A stretch of 64,000 nt of DNA from an uncultured Bryobacterales bacterium. Its GTDB lineage: Bacteria > Acidobacteriota > Terriglobia > Bryobacterales > UBA6623. Location: positions 62,001 through 126,000 of the forward strand of contig CATOTH010000010.1 of the NCBI GenBank assembly GCA_951813065.1, in the 5' to 3' direction. Below the pieces are notes generated by a model that had not been told where the DNA came from, made no database searches, and saw only the letters and a list, made by a program, of their open reading frames with translations. The position numbers and the translations under genes were made by a program. Below are positions 28,501 to 37,534 of this stretch, piece by piece; within the stretch, counting starts at the first letter, position 1, and the number at the start of each line of letters is the position of its first letter.

Positions 28501-29382
28501 CTATGCCTCGTGCTGCACCTGAACCACCTCATCCATTAGTGCGCGAAGCTCTCCTGCTTCCAGCACGCTCAGCTCCCGAGACGCTTGAATGGTGCCGACC
28601 ATTCGGCAGGCGGCCCTGAGCCTCGTTGCCTTACGCAATGGAGTTTCATTCTCTCTCACGAACAAGTCTGCCAAGCTGCGAATGAATGTGTTACGGACCT
28701 CGTGGGAGCCCAGGACGGAGTTGCGAGATACAACAAGCACCACTAGTTCTTCCCAGTAGGTCTGGTTCACCCGGGTAACTTCCCGAATATCCTCGGCCCG
28801 ACCTGCATCGCCATTTGAAACATCGTTGACCAGACGTTCACGCCACCAAGCCCTGGCGAACGGACAGTCTGCGTAAACGCTCCTGTTTCCACGGTCCGGC
28901 AGGCCGCCGAGCCGGCGAAGCACGGTCCGCACACAGCCGTCGATTGGCTTGGCTGCGCTTTCGTTTTCATCTCTCAGCACTCGATCAATCCGCTCTGCGC
29001 CACTGGCTCCGGAATTGCCGTTTGCAGCGAGGTACGCCGCTCGGATACGCCCATTCTCGATGTGAAGACAGGTGAGGTTTGCCCAAAACGTCGTGCGGCA
29101 TGCAACCCGCGGCGTCAGGCTTGACCACGCCCGGTACAGGTCAGCCTCTGTGCTTGCCGGCGGTTGCTTGAACTCGCTCTCGGTTAGCTCGTCAGGGCAG
29201 AGCAAAGGGTCACGTGAGCCGTCCGTACCTACGGTCTTCCGGACAAATCGAAGGAATTCATCGTCGTCGCGGACCGCTCGAAGAAAACCTCGTTGCTCGG
29301 AGCCCCCTTTCGTCCGGAGCAACTTGCGCCGGAAGCGGGTAAAGGAGGCGTCGTCGAATTCCCGGAAGTCTTCGCCGGTCAC
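28501..29382 (-). CDS. Unrecognised protein coupled to the GHKL ATPase operon (DUF6339-like?)
   Basis: A GTG start at 29382 overlaps the upstream stop (GTGA) and follows GGAGGAAGAGG, so I prefer it over an ATG 150 bases upstream. The product is 293 residues. Visible features are a tryptophan-rich middle (TTFWANLTCLHIENGRIRAAYLA), the segment RTVLRRLGGLPDRGNRSV, and DCPFARAWWRERL. This pattern loosely recalls DUF6339 proteins, which I cannot verify. No catalytic or membrane motif is evident. It is the last of a coupled series dndC-dndA-GHKL-286aa-this gene, so it most likely works with the GHKL ATPase. Confidence 0.65.
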   Translation of the reverse strand: MTGEDFREFDDASFTRFRRKLLRTKGGSEQRGFLRAVRDDDEFLRFVRKTVGTDGSRDPLLCPDELTESEFKQPPASTEADLYRAWSSLTPRVACRTTFWANLTCLHIENGRIRAAYLAANGNSGASGAERIDRVLRDENESAAKPIDGCVRTVLRRLGGLPDRGNRSVYADCPFARAWWRERLVNDVSNGDAGRAEDIREVTRVNQTYWEELVVLVVSRNSVLGSHEVRNTFIRSLADLFVRENETPLRKATRLRAACRMVGTIQASRELSVLEAGELRALMDEVVQVQHEA

Positions 29383-30239
29383 GATTCCTCTTCCTCCGGC
29401 TTCTTCCGGAGTGCGTGGGGATACAGCTTGGTGGCGACCCGTTCCGGCTGAAAACCATCGTCGCTCCAATGAGGCAGATTCTTGCTCTCCAGGAAGTCGG
29501 CTAGTGCACAGAGATTTCGATGCGTTCTCCACCCCCCTTCATCCTCGCTGTCCTTTGCATAGTCTCTCTGTAGCAGCGCCATGCACGCTGTGACGATGTG
29601 CGTCATGATGTGCCCACGAACACCGTCCTTGCCATCGAACTGGAGGAAGGAATGGAGATCGGGATTGAGGTTCACGCGGAATTGGAACCCCTGCTCGGCC
29701 TCGGGGTCAACATAGAACTCACCATCCGAGAGATCCTGGTTGGCGTGCAGCGACAATAACTGGAGGATCGAGGATCGGAGCTGAACTACGTGTCCGAGTG
29801 CTAATCGGCTCCCTGTCGTGATGTTTACGAACTGCCGATCCCAGATCCCGTGAACGCCGTCCTGTTGCTCTCTCAGCAGGAGAGTGCAGGATTTCACGCT
29901 TACGATCATCGGAGTGAACAGCGGTGCCTCACCGAGGTCCTGCGTGTTCCACTCGATCCGCTGCGACGGCATCCTCGAGATATGAGTGCGACGATACGAC
30001 GAGATTGGGGACGAAACAGCACAGACGTAGCGGGCCTTGCCCTCGCTGAGCAGGCGCGAGATCAGGGGAGCGCCCTCGATCCGATGGCTGAGGACGAAGG
30101 ACGTTTGGTCGCTGCCCGGTTCGAACTCAAGAGTGTACCGCCCATTCGGAAACGAAATGTTGCCGGCTTCCAATACAGGGAAGCTGTGCGATCGGATGGC
30201 GTTAGAAGGGGCCTGCGCGAGGGTGACGATTTCGCTCAT
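29379..30239 (-). CDS. Unrecognised protein coupled to the GHKL ATPase
   Basis: A 286-residue soluble protein (MSEIVTLAQAPSNAIRS...). The start overlaps the GHKL stop (ATGA) and the stop overlaps the next start (GTGA), so it is embedded in an operon. Beta-rich N-terminal half (SFVLSHRIEGAPLISRLLSEGKARYVCAV) and helical C-terminal half (HIMTHIVTACMALLQRDYAKD), with an acidic PEEEES end. No known domain recognised. Given the tight coupling it is likely a partner subunit of the GHKL protein. Confidence 0.65.
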   Translation of the reverse strand: MSEIVTLAQAPSNAIRSHSFPVLEAGNISFPNGRYTLEFEPGSDQTSFVLSHRIEGAPLISRLLSEGKARYVCAVSSPISSYRRTHISRMPSQRIEWNTQDLGEAPLFTPMIVSVKSCTLLLREQQDGVHGIWDRQFVNITTGSRLALGHVVQLRSSILQLLSLHANQDLSDGEFYVDPEAEQGFQFRVNLNPDLHSFLQFDGKDGVRGHIMTHIVTACMALLQRDYAKDSEDEGGWRTHRNLCALADFLESKNLPHWSDDGFQPERVATKLYPHALRKKPEEEES

Positions 30240-32194
30240 GTCACCCCCTCGTCGTCCGTCGGTGCTGCTCTGAAGACTTCGATCCTCAGGGCCAATTCCT
30301 TGCCCGGCAGCACGAGGAGACTACTGGGAAGCTCGTAACGCACGTCGATTTCGAGCGAGGTGTTGGCTGAAATATCTCCCAAGCGAACTCCGATTGTCCG
30401 CCCGTTCTGCCGGACGAGATCTCTGCCATTGACGCGCTGGCCGCCGACAGTCACTCGCTTCAGACCAACGGTCTCAATCTCATCCCGCCGTAGGCTATCG
30501 CAGGTCGCATCTACGTTTTCGTCTATGCACAGCCGAAGCTCGGCCTTCTTGCAGCCCTCTTGGCACTCCAAGCGGATTAGCCGATGGTTGAATCCTAGCG
30601 GCACAGATGCCGCTTGAAAGAACGGACGCAGTACTGGTCGAGGCCGCCGGTTCTTGGACGGAATCTGCTGACCAGCTTTCGTGTTGCCACCTTTCTCAGT
30701 CCCTGAGCCGCCCGGAACTCGATCGTCGTATGGAAAGCTAGGCTCTCGCCGGCTAACTGCTACTGGGTTCCCCCAGAAAGATCGTCTCGCCCTGCCCCCA
30801 GCGCCGTTCTGGCCGAAATCGAGCGCGAGGAAGTCATCCGGGCTGTATGACTCGCTTCCGATTTCTGGGACTTTGGACCGCAACCACTCGCGCACTTCGC
30901 CAAGTGCATTGCGCAGAGCCTGTGCCTCGCGTTTTGACAGGCGCTGCCTGGCGTCCAACTTGTCGTGCAGCGGGCCTTCTGCGTTTCGAACCAGTTCGTG
31001 CAACCGCCCTCCCGACTGGGAGTCGAGCAGCAGAAGGGCATGGAAGGGTTTCCGATCCTGGAACCGGTAGTAAAATCCCGGAATATTCTTGTCGTCAGTT
31101 ATCCACATGCCGTTTCTGCACAGATCGACGCGCGTGGTTCCTGAGGATCGCTCACGGATCCGGATCCCGATCTTGCCGAGCGTGGTTTCAACGGAATGAG
31201 GCTTTCCGAATCTGAGAGCATCATGAGCGTCGAATGCCCGTTGACCGCTCAGGAACGCTTGAGAGCGCTTCTCCTCCCGGTTCCTGTCAAGAACGGTGCT
31301 GAGAGTTGAGCGGTTGAGCAGGTTAGGTGCGCTCGACTGGCCCGGGCGGCAATCCTCGACCTTCACGACGAGTTTGCCCTCTTCGATAGCTTGGAAGAAA
31401 TTGGACGCCGCCGCCTTGGAAACCATATTCCACAAAGAAATAGTCTCTCGGAAGTTGTTGAATCCCGCGATAATAATGGCCGTTCCATGCCCGGAGTGGT
31501 GTTGGATGTCATCTAGGTTCTCCGCGATCGGATCGGGTAGCGAAGACCCCTTGGCGTATTCGTACGATCCCCTCTTGAAATTCTTGACTAGAAAGCCATC
31601 TCCAGATGTCTGGTATTGCTGGTTGTATTGGACCGAAGACGCGAGCACAGCATGGCCCGAGCCAATTCGTTCTCCATTCGCAGTGATGCCTCCGTAGAGG
31701 ACGTAGCGCAGGTCTGATGCAGGAATGGCTACGGAATGGCCGTTGCCAAACGTGCCGGTTGCCGCCCCGCCCTTGGCGCTGACACCGTCGCTGAGCAGTG
31801 CGGTCATTCTTGCTCTGTCAAGACCGATGCCGTTGTCAAGTACGGCTAGAATGTCCTGCTCATCCTTGTTAACAGCATCGTCCATGACTTGGACAACCCT
31901 CTCCGCCTGACTCGAGAGGGTCCCGCCACCCATGTCTTCGTGCGTCCTGACGGCAGCATAGAATGCCTTGCGGTAGGCCTTCATGCCAGGAATATCCCGC
32001 GTCCTCGCTCGGGTGAGCCGGAACCGAACGATTGCCGTTGGTACCTCGGCTTCGACCGCCGCGTCAAGCGAATTTTGAATCAGTTCCCGTACGACTGCTG
32101 CCGGACGCAAGTCACTGAAACTGGCAATACCGGACGGGGTGAAGCCACTTGGGGATCCTGGTCCGAATCGTAATTCTAGACTGTCATCGATCAT
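30236..32194 (-). CDS. GHKL-type (MORC/Hsp90-like) ATPase of the dnd-linked operon
   Basis: A 652-residue protein from ATG 32194, 4 bases after the dndA stop; a TTG 21 bases upstream would overlap dndA. GHKL ATP-binding motifs are clear: N-box RELIQNSLDA at about 36-45, DNGIGL at about 120-125, and GTFGNGHS at about 147-154, followed by GHGTAIII near 240. There is no histidine-kinase dimerisation box or receiver, so it belongs with the gyrase/Hsp90/MutL/MORC class used as clamps in several defence systems. A proline/arginine-rich linker precedes a beta-rich C-terminal domain. Its place directly behind dndC-dndA suggests it is the effector or sensor arm of the modification system. Not part of canonical DndABCDE or DndFGH as I know them. 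Confidence 0.75.
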   Translation of the reverse strand: MIDDSLELRFGPGSPSGFTPSGIASFSDLRPAAVVRELIQNSLDAAVEAEVPTAIVRFRLTRARTRDIPGMKAYRKAFYAAVRTHEDMGGGTLSSQAERVVQVMDDAVNKDEQDILAVLDNGIGLDRARMTALLSDGVSAKGGAATGTFGNGHSVAIPASDLRYVLYGGITANGERIGSGHAVLASSVQYNQQYQTSGDGFLVKNFKRGSYEYAKGSSLPDPIAENLDDIQHHSGHGTAIIIAGFNNFRETISLWNMVSKAAASNFFQAIEEGKLVVKVEDCRPGQSSAPNLLNRSTLSTVLDRNREEKRSQAFLSGQRAFDAHDALRFGKPHSVETTLGKIGIRIRERSSGTTRVDLCRNGMWITDDKNIPGFYYRFQDRKPFHALLLLDSQSGGRLHELVRNAEGPLHDKLDARQRLSKREAQALRNALGEVREWLRSKVPEIGSESYSPDDFLALDFGQNGAGGRARRSFWGNPVAVSRREPSFPYDDRVPGGSGTEKGGNTKAGQQIPSKNRRPRPVLRPFFQAASVPLGFNHRLIRLECQEGCKKAELRLCIDENVDATCDSLRRDEIETVGLKRVTVGGQRVNGRDLVRQNGRTIGVRLGDISANTSLEIDVRYELPSSLLVLPGKELALRIEVFRAAPTDDEGVT

Positions 32195-32198
32195 GGCA

Positions 32199-33359
32199 TC
32201 ATGCCCTGCTGGCAATGGCGGCTACGTCCGATAAGGCCTCAACCGCAGTGTCAATGTCCCCTTCTATCGTGAAGCGCCCGAGACTGATCCGAACACCGGT
32301 AGCGGCGGTTTCTGGATCCAAACCCAGGGCGAGAAGTACCTTGGATGGCTCGGCTGTTCCAGACGAACACGCAGAACCAGTAGAGATAGCGATGCGGTTC
32401 GAGACGAGTTCGATGACCTCGTCTGCCGAAACGCCGGGAAACCCCATGCTCAGATTTCCCGGCAGGCGTTGCTCAGGATGGCCGAAGAACCGGACGCTAG
32501 GGCAGGTCCTCTGGATGCCATGTTTGAGACGCATGGTCAGTTGTGACATCCGGCCCGCATCTTCTCCCAATTGCTCGGATGCGACCTGGCAAGCCCTGCC
32601 GAAACCCACCACCAGCGGAGCCGGAACGGTACCTGGCCTCAGACCATGTTCCTGCCCCCCTCCGGTGACCACGGGCTGGACAGGTACGCCATTCCGTACG
32701 TACAGAGTGCCGATCCCCTTAGGTCCGTAGACCTTGTGCGCCGATAGACTGAGGAGATCGACGTCCCATGAATCAACATCGATGCCAATCCGTCCTGCCG
32801 CTTGAGTCGCGTCCGTATGAAACAGCGCTCCCGAGGCGCGGCACAATCGAGCAATCTCCGCTAGCGGTTGAAGGACGCCAATCTCGTTGTTTGCTGCCAT
32901 GATCGAGACCAGAACAGTGCGACCATCGAGTGTCCGCTCGAGGTCTGCAAGGTCAAGTAAACCATCCTCTCCGACCGGCAGGATGATCACCTCATGTCCT
33001 GCGCAACCGAGATCCCGAGCTGTTTCGAGGACTGCAGGATGTTCCGTTGCAACGGTGATGACCCTGTTTCTGCCGCTTGTGGATGCCTTGGCAGCGCCGC
33101 GAAGGGCTAGATTACAGGACTCGGTAGCACCGGAGGTGAACACGATCTCATCGTCGTCGGCCCCGATGAACTCTGCCACCTGGCCGCGCGCGATCTTTAC
33201 AGCATCGGCTGCTTGCCATCCATAGGCGTGGTTGATCGAGTGCGGGTTCCCGAAGTGCTCCCCGAGATACGGCAACATCGCGTCTCGCACTCGGAGATCT
33301 ACCGGAGTAGTTGCCTGGTAGTCCAGATACGCCGGTCGCGAGTTCATGCGTCGGATCAT
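32199..33359 (-). CDS. dndA: DndA/IscS-like cysteine desulfurase
   Basis: A 386-residue PLP enzyme that mobilises sulfur from L-cysteine as a persulfide. The N-terminus MNSRPAYLDYQATTP, TEHPAVLE, TDATQA, the PLP lysine in SAHKVYGP (about residue 209) and the catalytic cysteine in GSACSSG (about residue 332) are all present. I chose ATG 33359 because it overlaps the dndC stop (ATGA); MNSRP four residues later is an alternative. On its own it could be a general IscS/NifS. Adjacency to a DndC-like gene and the dnd-associated methyltransferase makes the DndA role (sulfur donor for phosphorothioation) most likely. Confidence 0.85.
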   Translation of the reverse strand: MIRRMNSRPAYLDYQATTPVDLRVRDAMLPYLGEHFGNPHSINHAYGWQAADAVKIARGQVAEFIGADDDEIVFTSGATESCNLALRGAAKASTSGRNRVITVATEHPAVLETARDLGCAGHEVIILPVGEDGLLDLADLERTLDGRTVLVSIMAANNEIGVLQPLAEIARLCRASGALFHTDATQAAGRIGIDVDSWDVDLLSLSAHKVYGPKGIGTLYVRNGVPVQPVVTGGGQEHGLRPGTVPAPLVVGFGRACQVASEQLGEDAGRMSQLTMRLKHGIQRTCPSVRFFGHPEQRLPGNLSMGFPGVSADEVIELVSNRIAISTGSACSSGTAEPSKVLLALGLDPETAATGVRISLGRFTIEGDIDTAVEALSDVAAIASRA

Positions 33360-34789
33360 TCCGTGCAGTCGCACGGAAGAAGGGCTGCCGAGTAGCAATC
33401 GAAATCGGAGTCAGCGGCTTGCGCTAGGCGTTCGTAGGAGAAGTCGGTCTTGGTGCCGAAGAAGCCAATCACGGTGCTCGCCGGATTGCCGGTGATCGGT
33501 CTCCCTTCGGCCTTCAGGTCCCGCCCGTAAGTCTGCTCAATGCGCGTCCACCATGCGACATCCGAAGGCGTATCAAGGAGCGATCCAAAATCGGGTTCTT
33601 CGGAGTGCTTCTCCTTTTCCATCGTGTCGCGGACGCTCCTTAGATTCGCCGCACCCTTTAGAAAGCAGTACACACAGTTCGAAAGGCTTCCTTGCTTGGG
33701 TAGGGAAAGGTCCCAGGATTGCTGGTCCCAGAACGCGTTCACGTCGTTTCTCGTTATTCCCATGTCCGCGAGAGGCATGTAGACGTGCTCGCCGGAGTAG
33801 CCGGACGCACCCGGTCCCGCATTTCGGGCCGCGACGCGATGGACGCGAACCTGCTCGTCTCCACGAAGACCCACGAACGCGACGTACTCGACGCCACCTG
33901 TTCCGAATGAGGCTTGGTTCCCGAAGACCCGACCCTCCAGAGCCGGATTTTGGAATGGTCTCCAAACCGAAGAGAAGTCCCTATACAGTTGTTCGGGGCG
34001 AATGTAGGGGCGAGACAGCGCATAAGCCCTTTTTCGAAAGAAGATCTCCTCGGGCACCGCACCTTGGCTACGGCGGTGGCGGCGGTACATTGACTTCAAG
34101 TTCATCCGGGATTCGCTTCCGTAATGGCCTAGTCGCGGTATGGTCTCGGTGCACGCCAGCCAGTCTTTCAGGAACATGCGTGTCACCTCGAGTTTCATTC
34201 TCTTGGTGCAAATCCGACTGAACTGGTTTGGAACGTACCCAGACCAGGAAAGAAGCTCTTCAAAGACCTCACCGCGCCAATGGAAACCCTCCGGGTTGGC
34301 CTCCGATCTTGGCTGGTCATTAACGAGGCGGTACGACGGAAGGCGTGTCCACTCGCCGCCTCGGGAATCTTCGTACGTTTGGAACTCGACCCAGAAAAAC
34401 GGAACGCCGTATCGGCTGGACGCTGCCTTGCAATCCCGCGCGAACCGATACGTCCCGGGGTGTTCGGCAGCCGTATTGTTGAAAACGATGACGTCTCCCC
34501 GGTCCGGGTCGAGTAGCCGGTTCTCAAGGAGGGCGAAGAGGAGCATGCCGCTTGAGCGCCCCCCCGAGAACTTCACAATGTGCGGAAGTTCGCTGTGCCT
34601 CTTTGAACGATAGCGGAGACAGTAAGCTGCGGCTGGGCTTTCCTGCTGCGGAGGTTGGTAGCGGTTCGCGACTGCCACCTTCGGCACCGTTTGCACCCGC
34701 CTCATGGAAATTGCACGTTCATCGGGGGCCTGATCCGATACTGCACTGATCTCGACTGTCACCTTGGCACGCTCCGATTGGGCGCTCAC
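33356..34789 (-). CDS. dndC: DndC-like PAPS-reductase-fold protein for DNA sulfur modification
   Basis: A 477-residue protein of the PAPS reductase/ATP-pyrophosphatase fold. The PP-loop is KFSGGRSSGMLLF at about 73-85, a divergent form (SGGRSSG) of the usual SGGKDS. Cysteines likely to bind an iron-sulfur cluster lie in SRICTKRM (about 193) and NCVYCFLKGA (about 372), with CDCTE at the extreme end. DndC/SspD proteins activate and transfer sulfur to DNA together with DndA and DndD. The start is GTG 34789; ATG 34705 is an alternative, since the conserved core begins near residue 66. First gene of the minus-strand operon. Fairly divergent, so 'DndC-like' is safer than DndC. Confidence 0.75.
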   Translation of the reverse strand: MSAQSERAKVTVEISAVSDQAPDERAISMRRVQTVPKVAVANRYQPPQQESPAAAYCLRYRSKRHSELPHIVKFSGGRSSGMLLFALLENRLLDPDRGDVIVFNNTAAEHPGTYRFARDCKAASSRYGVPFFWVEFQTYEDSRGGEWTRLPSYRLVNDQPRSEANPEGFHWRGEVFEELLSWSGYVPNQFSRICTKRMKLEVTRMFLKDWLACTETIPRLGHYGSESRMNLKSMYRRHRRSQGAVPEEIFFRKRAYALSRPYIRPEQLYRDFSSVWRPFQNPALEGRVFGNQASFGTGGVEYVAFVGLRGDEQVRVHRVAARNAGPGASGYSGEHVYMPLADMGITRNDVNAFWDQQSWDLSLPKQGSLSNCVYCFLKGAANLRSVRDTMEKEKHSEEPDFGSLLDTPSDVAWWTRIEQTYGRDLKAEGRPITGNPASTVIGFFGTKTDFSYERLAQAADSDFDCYSAALLPCDCTE

Positions 34790-35014
34790 CGATCCAGTCT
34801 GTCCAACGCGATCGCCTCAGGACCGACTCTGGTTATCGGCAATTGTATCTCAGAGGCGGTGCCCAAGCGCACTCCATGGCCGGGGTTAGCACTGAGGCGG
34901 CTCAAACGGCAAAGTCAGTGCTGTGTGTCGCATGAACTTAGGACGTTGCCGCAGCGCCCTTCTGTCTGAATCCAATTGCGGGGTATATTGTGGAACGCGT
35001 CGGGTTAATTATCA

Positions 35015-35043
35015 TATAACAACTTTATTATCAGTATGTTATA
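35015..35043. repeat. AT-rich inverted repeat beside tRNA-Ser
   Basis: A perfect 7-base inverted repeat (TATAACA/TGTTATA) with a 15-base loop, ten bases past the tRNA 3' end and about 230 bases upstream of the dndC start. It lies in a short AT-rich block (34998-35050) unlike the flanks. It could be a tRNA terminator, an operator for the minus-strand operon, or a trace of an integration junction; the sequence alone does not decide. Confidence 0.4.
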
Positions 35044-35051
35044 GAATCTGT

Positions 35052-35146
<95 letters not shown>

Positions 35147-35442
35147 GCTTAGCTCAGCGCGTACCCATATGGTAACAGGCCGGTCAACAACTCCAGCGAT
35201 CAGCTCACGCTTCTCGAAGGGATCCGGTTCTCTGGATACCTGCATACACCGTTCGCACAAGCCTGTCAGAATCAAAGTGTGTAGTCCAGTTCCTGCCTGA
35301 GCGCCGCTCCGACCTTCTTGCGACACAGTCTCGCTAGCGAGGGCCCACCTCGTTCCGCCCCGATCAGAGATCTATGAGCGGCACTGCCGCCTCGGAGGCG
35401 CATGGCATCTATAGCTTCGGGACCCGAGCTGAAGAACAAGCA

Positions 35443-36816
35443 ATGATTGTCATGAAATTCGGAGGGACTTCCGTCGGCAGTCCCAGTGCGATCGAACGGG
35501 CCTGCTCCATCATCCAGAGCAGAGCCGACCGGCATCCTCTCGTCGTAGTCTCGGCAATTGGCGACACGACGGACCGATTGGTAGGGGCGGCGGAAGTGGG
35601 CCCTGTCGCGGGTGCCGAAGTCCTCATGGGGATCCGCGACCGGACGGAATCAATCACCCGGGCACTGGTATCTGGAGGTGCCGCTTCCGAAATGGTTCTG
35701 TTTCTCGATCAGGCGATGGCCGAGGCGAGCGACCTGCTCCGGACGCTCGATTCCAGCTCTGACGGGGCTTCCCCTTCAGCCGAGTTGGACGCCCTGCTTG
35801 GCATCGGCGAGCGGATCTCCAGCCGCCTCGTGACACTCGCGCTAGTCCACCGAGGCCTCGCAGCTTGCAACCTCGACTCCAGGAAGCTGTTCATCAGCGA
35901 GGCACGGCACGGCGGTGCCAGCCCTCTGATTGAGCCGACTGGAGAACGCTTGCGACAGACCGTCCCTCCGATCGTCTCTGAAGGCAAGGTCCCCGTTATC
36001 GGAGGGTTCATCGCGACCGGTGAGGATGGCTCTCCGACCACGCTGGGGCGGGGTGGTTCGGACTACACGGCATCGTTAGCCGGTGCCGCACTAGGTGCCG
36101 AGGAGGTGCAGATCTGGACGGACGTGGATGGCGTCATGACCGCTGACCCGTCTCTAGTCGAGTCGGCTCGCAGCCTGCCGTTGCTCTCAATACGGGAAGC
36201 CTCCGAACTTGCCTACTTCGGCGGGCGTGTGCTGCATCCGTCGACCATGCTACCGGCGATCGAGAGCGACATCCCCATCCGCGTACTCAATTCACGGCAC
36301 TCCGAAGCTGAGGGCACTCTCATCGTCGCCGAGCCATCGGAATCGGAAACCGTGGTCAAGTCGGTCGTCTACAAGGAAAACATCACTCTAATCGACATCT
36401 ACTCGACCCGCATGCTGATGGCTCATGGATTCCTCGCCCAGGTCTTTGCGATCTTCGAGAAGCACGAGACGCCTGTTGACATGGTGTCGACCTCCGAAGT
36501 GAGTGTTTCCATGACTGTCGACCGGACCGAGAGCCTGCCCGACATCCTTGAGGATCTTTCCGAAATCTCCGATGCTGAAGCGACTCCAGGCAAGGCAATT
36601 GTCTGCGTGGTCGGCGAGGGCATCCGGTATACTCCGGGCATCGCGGCCAAGGTCTTCAATTCGCTTGAGGGCATTCGGATTCGCATGATCTCGCTGGGTG
36701 CCTCGAGAGTAAACGTGGGATTCGTTATCGACGAAAACGATCTTGAGGTGGCGGTGCGGCGCCTTCACGCCACCTTCTTCGATGAGCCGCGCCTGCGGAA
36801 AGGACAATTGCAGTGA
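35443..36816 (+). CDS. lysC: Aspartate kinase
   Basis: A 457-residue enzyme that phosphorylates L-aspartate, the entry step to lysine, threonine and methionine. The N-terminal motif MIVMKFGGTSVGSP is diagnostic. FIATGEDGSPTTLGRGGSDYTA and the VQIWTDVDGVMTADP region form the nucleotide- and substrate-binding core. A C-terminal pair of ACT domains (from about residue 315, VYKENITLIDIYSTRML) suggests feedback control by lysine and/or threonine. I chose ATG 35443 by the family start; in-frame codons upstream add an unlikely extension. Its stop overlaps the dapB start by GTGA, so the two form an operon. Confidence 0.92.
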   Translation: MIVMKFGGTSVGSPSAIERACSIIQSRADRHPLVVVSAIGDTTDRLVGAAEVGPVAGAEVLMGIRDRTESITRALVSGGAASEMVLFLDQAMAEASDLLRTLDSSSDGASPSAELDALLGIGERISSRLVTLALVHRGLAACNLDSRKLFISEARHGGASPLIEPTGERLRQTVPPIVSEGKVPVIGGFIATGEDGSPTTLGRGGSDYTASLAGAALGAEEVQIWTDVDGVMTADPSLVESARSLPLLSIREASELAYFGGRVLHPSTMLPAIESDIPIRVLNSRHSEAEGTLIVAEPSESETVVKSVVYKENITLIDIYSTRMLMAHGFLAQVFAIFEKHETPVDMVSTSEVSVSMTVDRTESLPDILEDLSEISDAEATPGKAIVCVVGEGIRYTPGIAAKVFNSLEGIRIRMISLGASRVNVGFVIDENDLEVAVRRLHATFFDEPRLRKGQLQ

Positions 36817-37523
36817 GCGCCAAACCAGACAGGCTGGCATTGGTCGGCTACGGTCGCATGGGCCGCCTGCTAGAGCAGCTGGCTCCATCTCACGGATTCG
36901 AGGTGGCCCTACGCCTCGATGAGTTCAACAATCCCGACGGCGAAGGCTTGACAGCGGAAAACTTCGCAGGAATCGACGTGGCGGTCGATTTCTCGATCCC
37001 CGAAGTCGTGGCGGACAATGCGGTCAGGCTTGCCGAGTTCCGTGTACCTCTGGCAATTGGCACGACCGGCTGGCTGGACCAGCTCGAGCGGGTCCGGGAA
37101 GCGGTCGCCCGGCACGATTCGGCCCTTGTGTACGGAGCAAACTTCTCAATCGGTGTCAATGCCTTCTATCGCGTCGTCGAAGCCGCGTCAAAGGCTCTAG
37201 CCGCCCAGGAAGAATACGACGCCTTTATGTACGAGGCCCACCACAAGTACAAGAAGGACGCTCCTTCAGGCACGGCCCTGCGGCTTCTCGATGCCATGCG
37301 GGACGCCGGGTACTCGCGTCCCGTCGACGTTGCCACCCAGCGGAGCGGGCAGTTCCCCGGGATTCACGAAATCGGATTCGACTCGGAAGCGGATACCATC
37401 CGCGTAAGCCACTCAGCCCGAAACCGCCTTGGCTTCGCGCACGGAGCGCTGAAGGCGGCCCGATGGATCATGGGCAACAAGGGTGTCCACGAATTCTCGA
37501 AGATCTGGGATCGCCTCGGCTGA
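36813..37523 (+). CDS. dapB: 4-hydroxy-tetrahydrodipicolinate reductase
   Basis: A 236-residue NAD(P)H-dependent enzyme of lysine/diaminopimelate synthesis. GTG start overlapping the aspartate kinase stop. The dinucleotide-binding loop LVGYGRMGR is near the N-terminus, IGTTGW at about 80, the substrate motif YEAHHKYKKDAPSGTA at about 145-160, and HSARNR...FAHGALKAARW near the end. Slightly short for DapB (usually about 240-270), with a compact NAD domain, but all key residues are present. dapA and asd are not in the window. Confidence 0.9.
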   Translation: MSAKPDRLALVGYGRMGRLLEQLAPSHGFEVALRLDEFNNPDGEGLTAENFAGIDVAVDFSIPEVVADNAVRLAEFRVPLAIGTTGWLDQLERVREAVARHDSALVYGANFSIGVNAFYRVVEAASKALAAQEEYDAFMYEAHHKYKKDAPSGTALRLLDAMRDAGYSRPVDVATQRSGQFPGIHEIGFDSEADTIRVSHSARNRLGFAHGALKAARWIMGNKGVHEFSKIWDRLG

Positions 37524-37534
37524 GGCGGCCCGCC

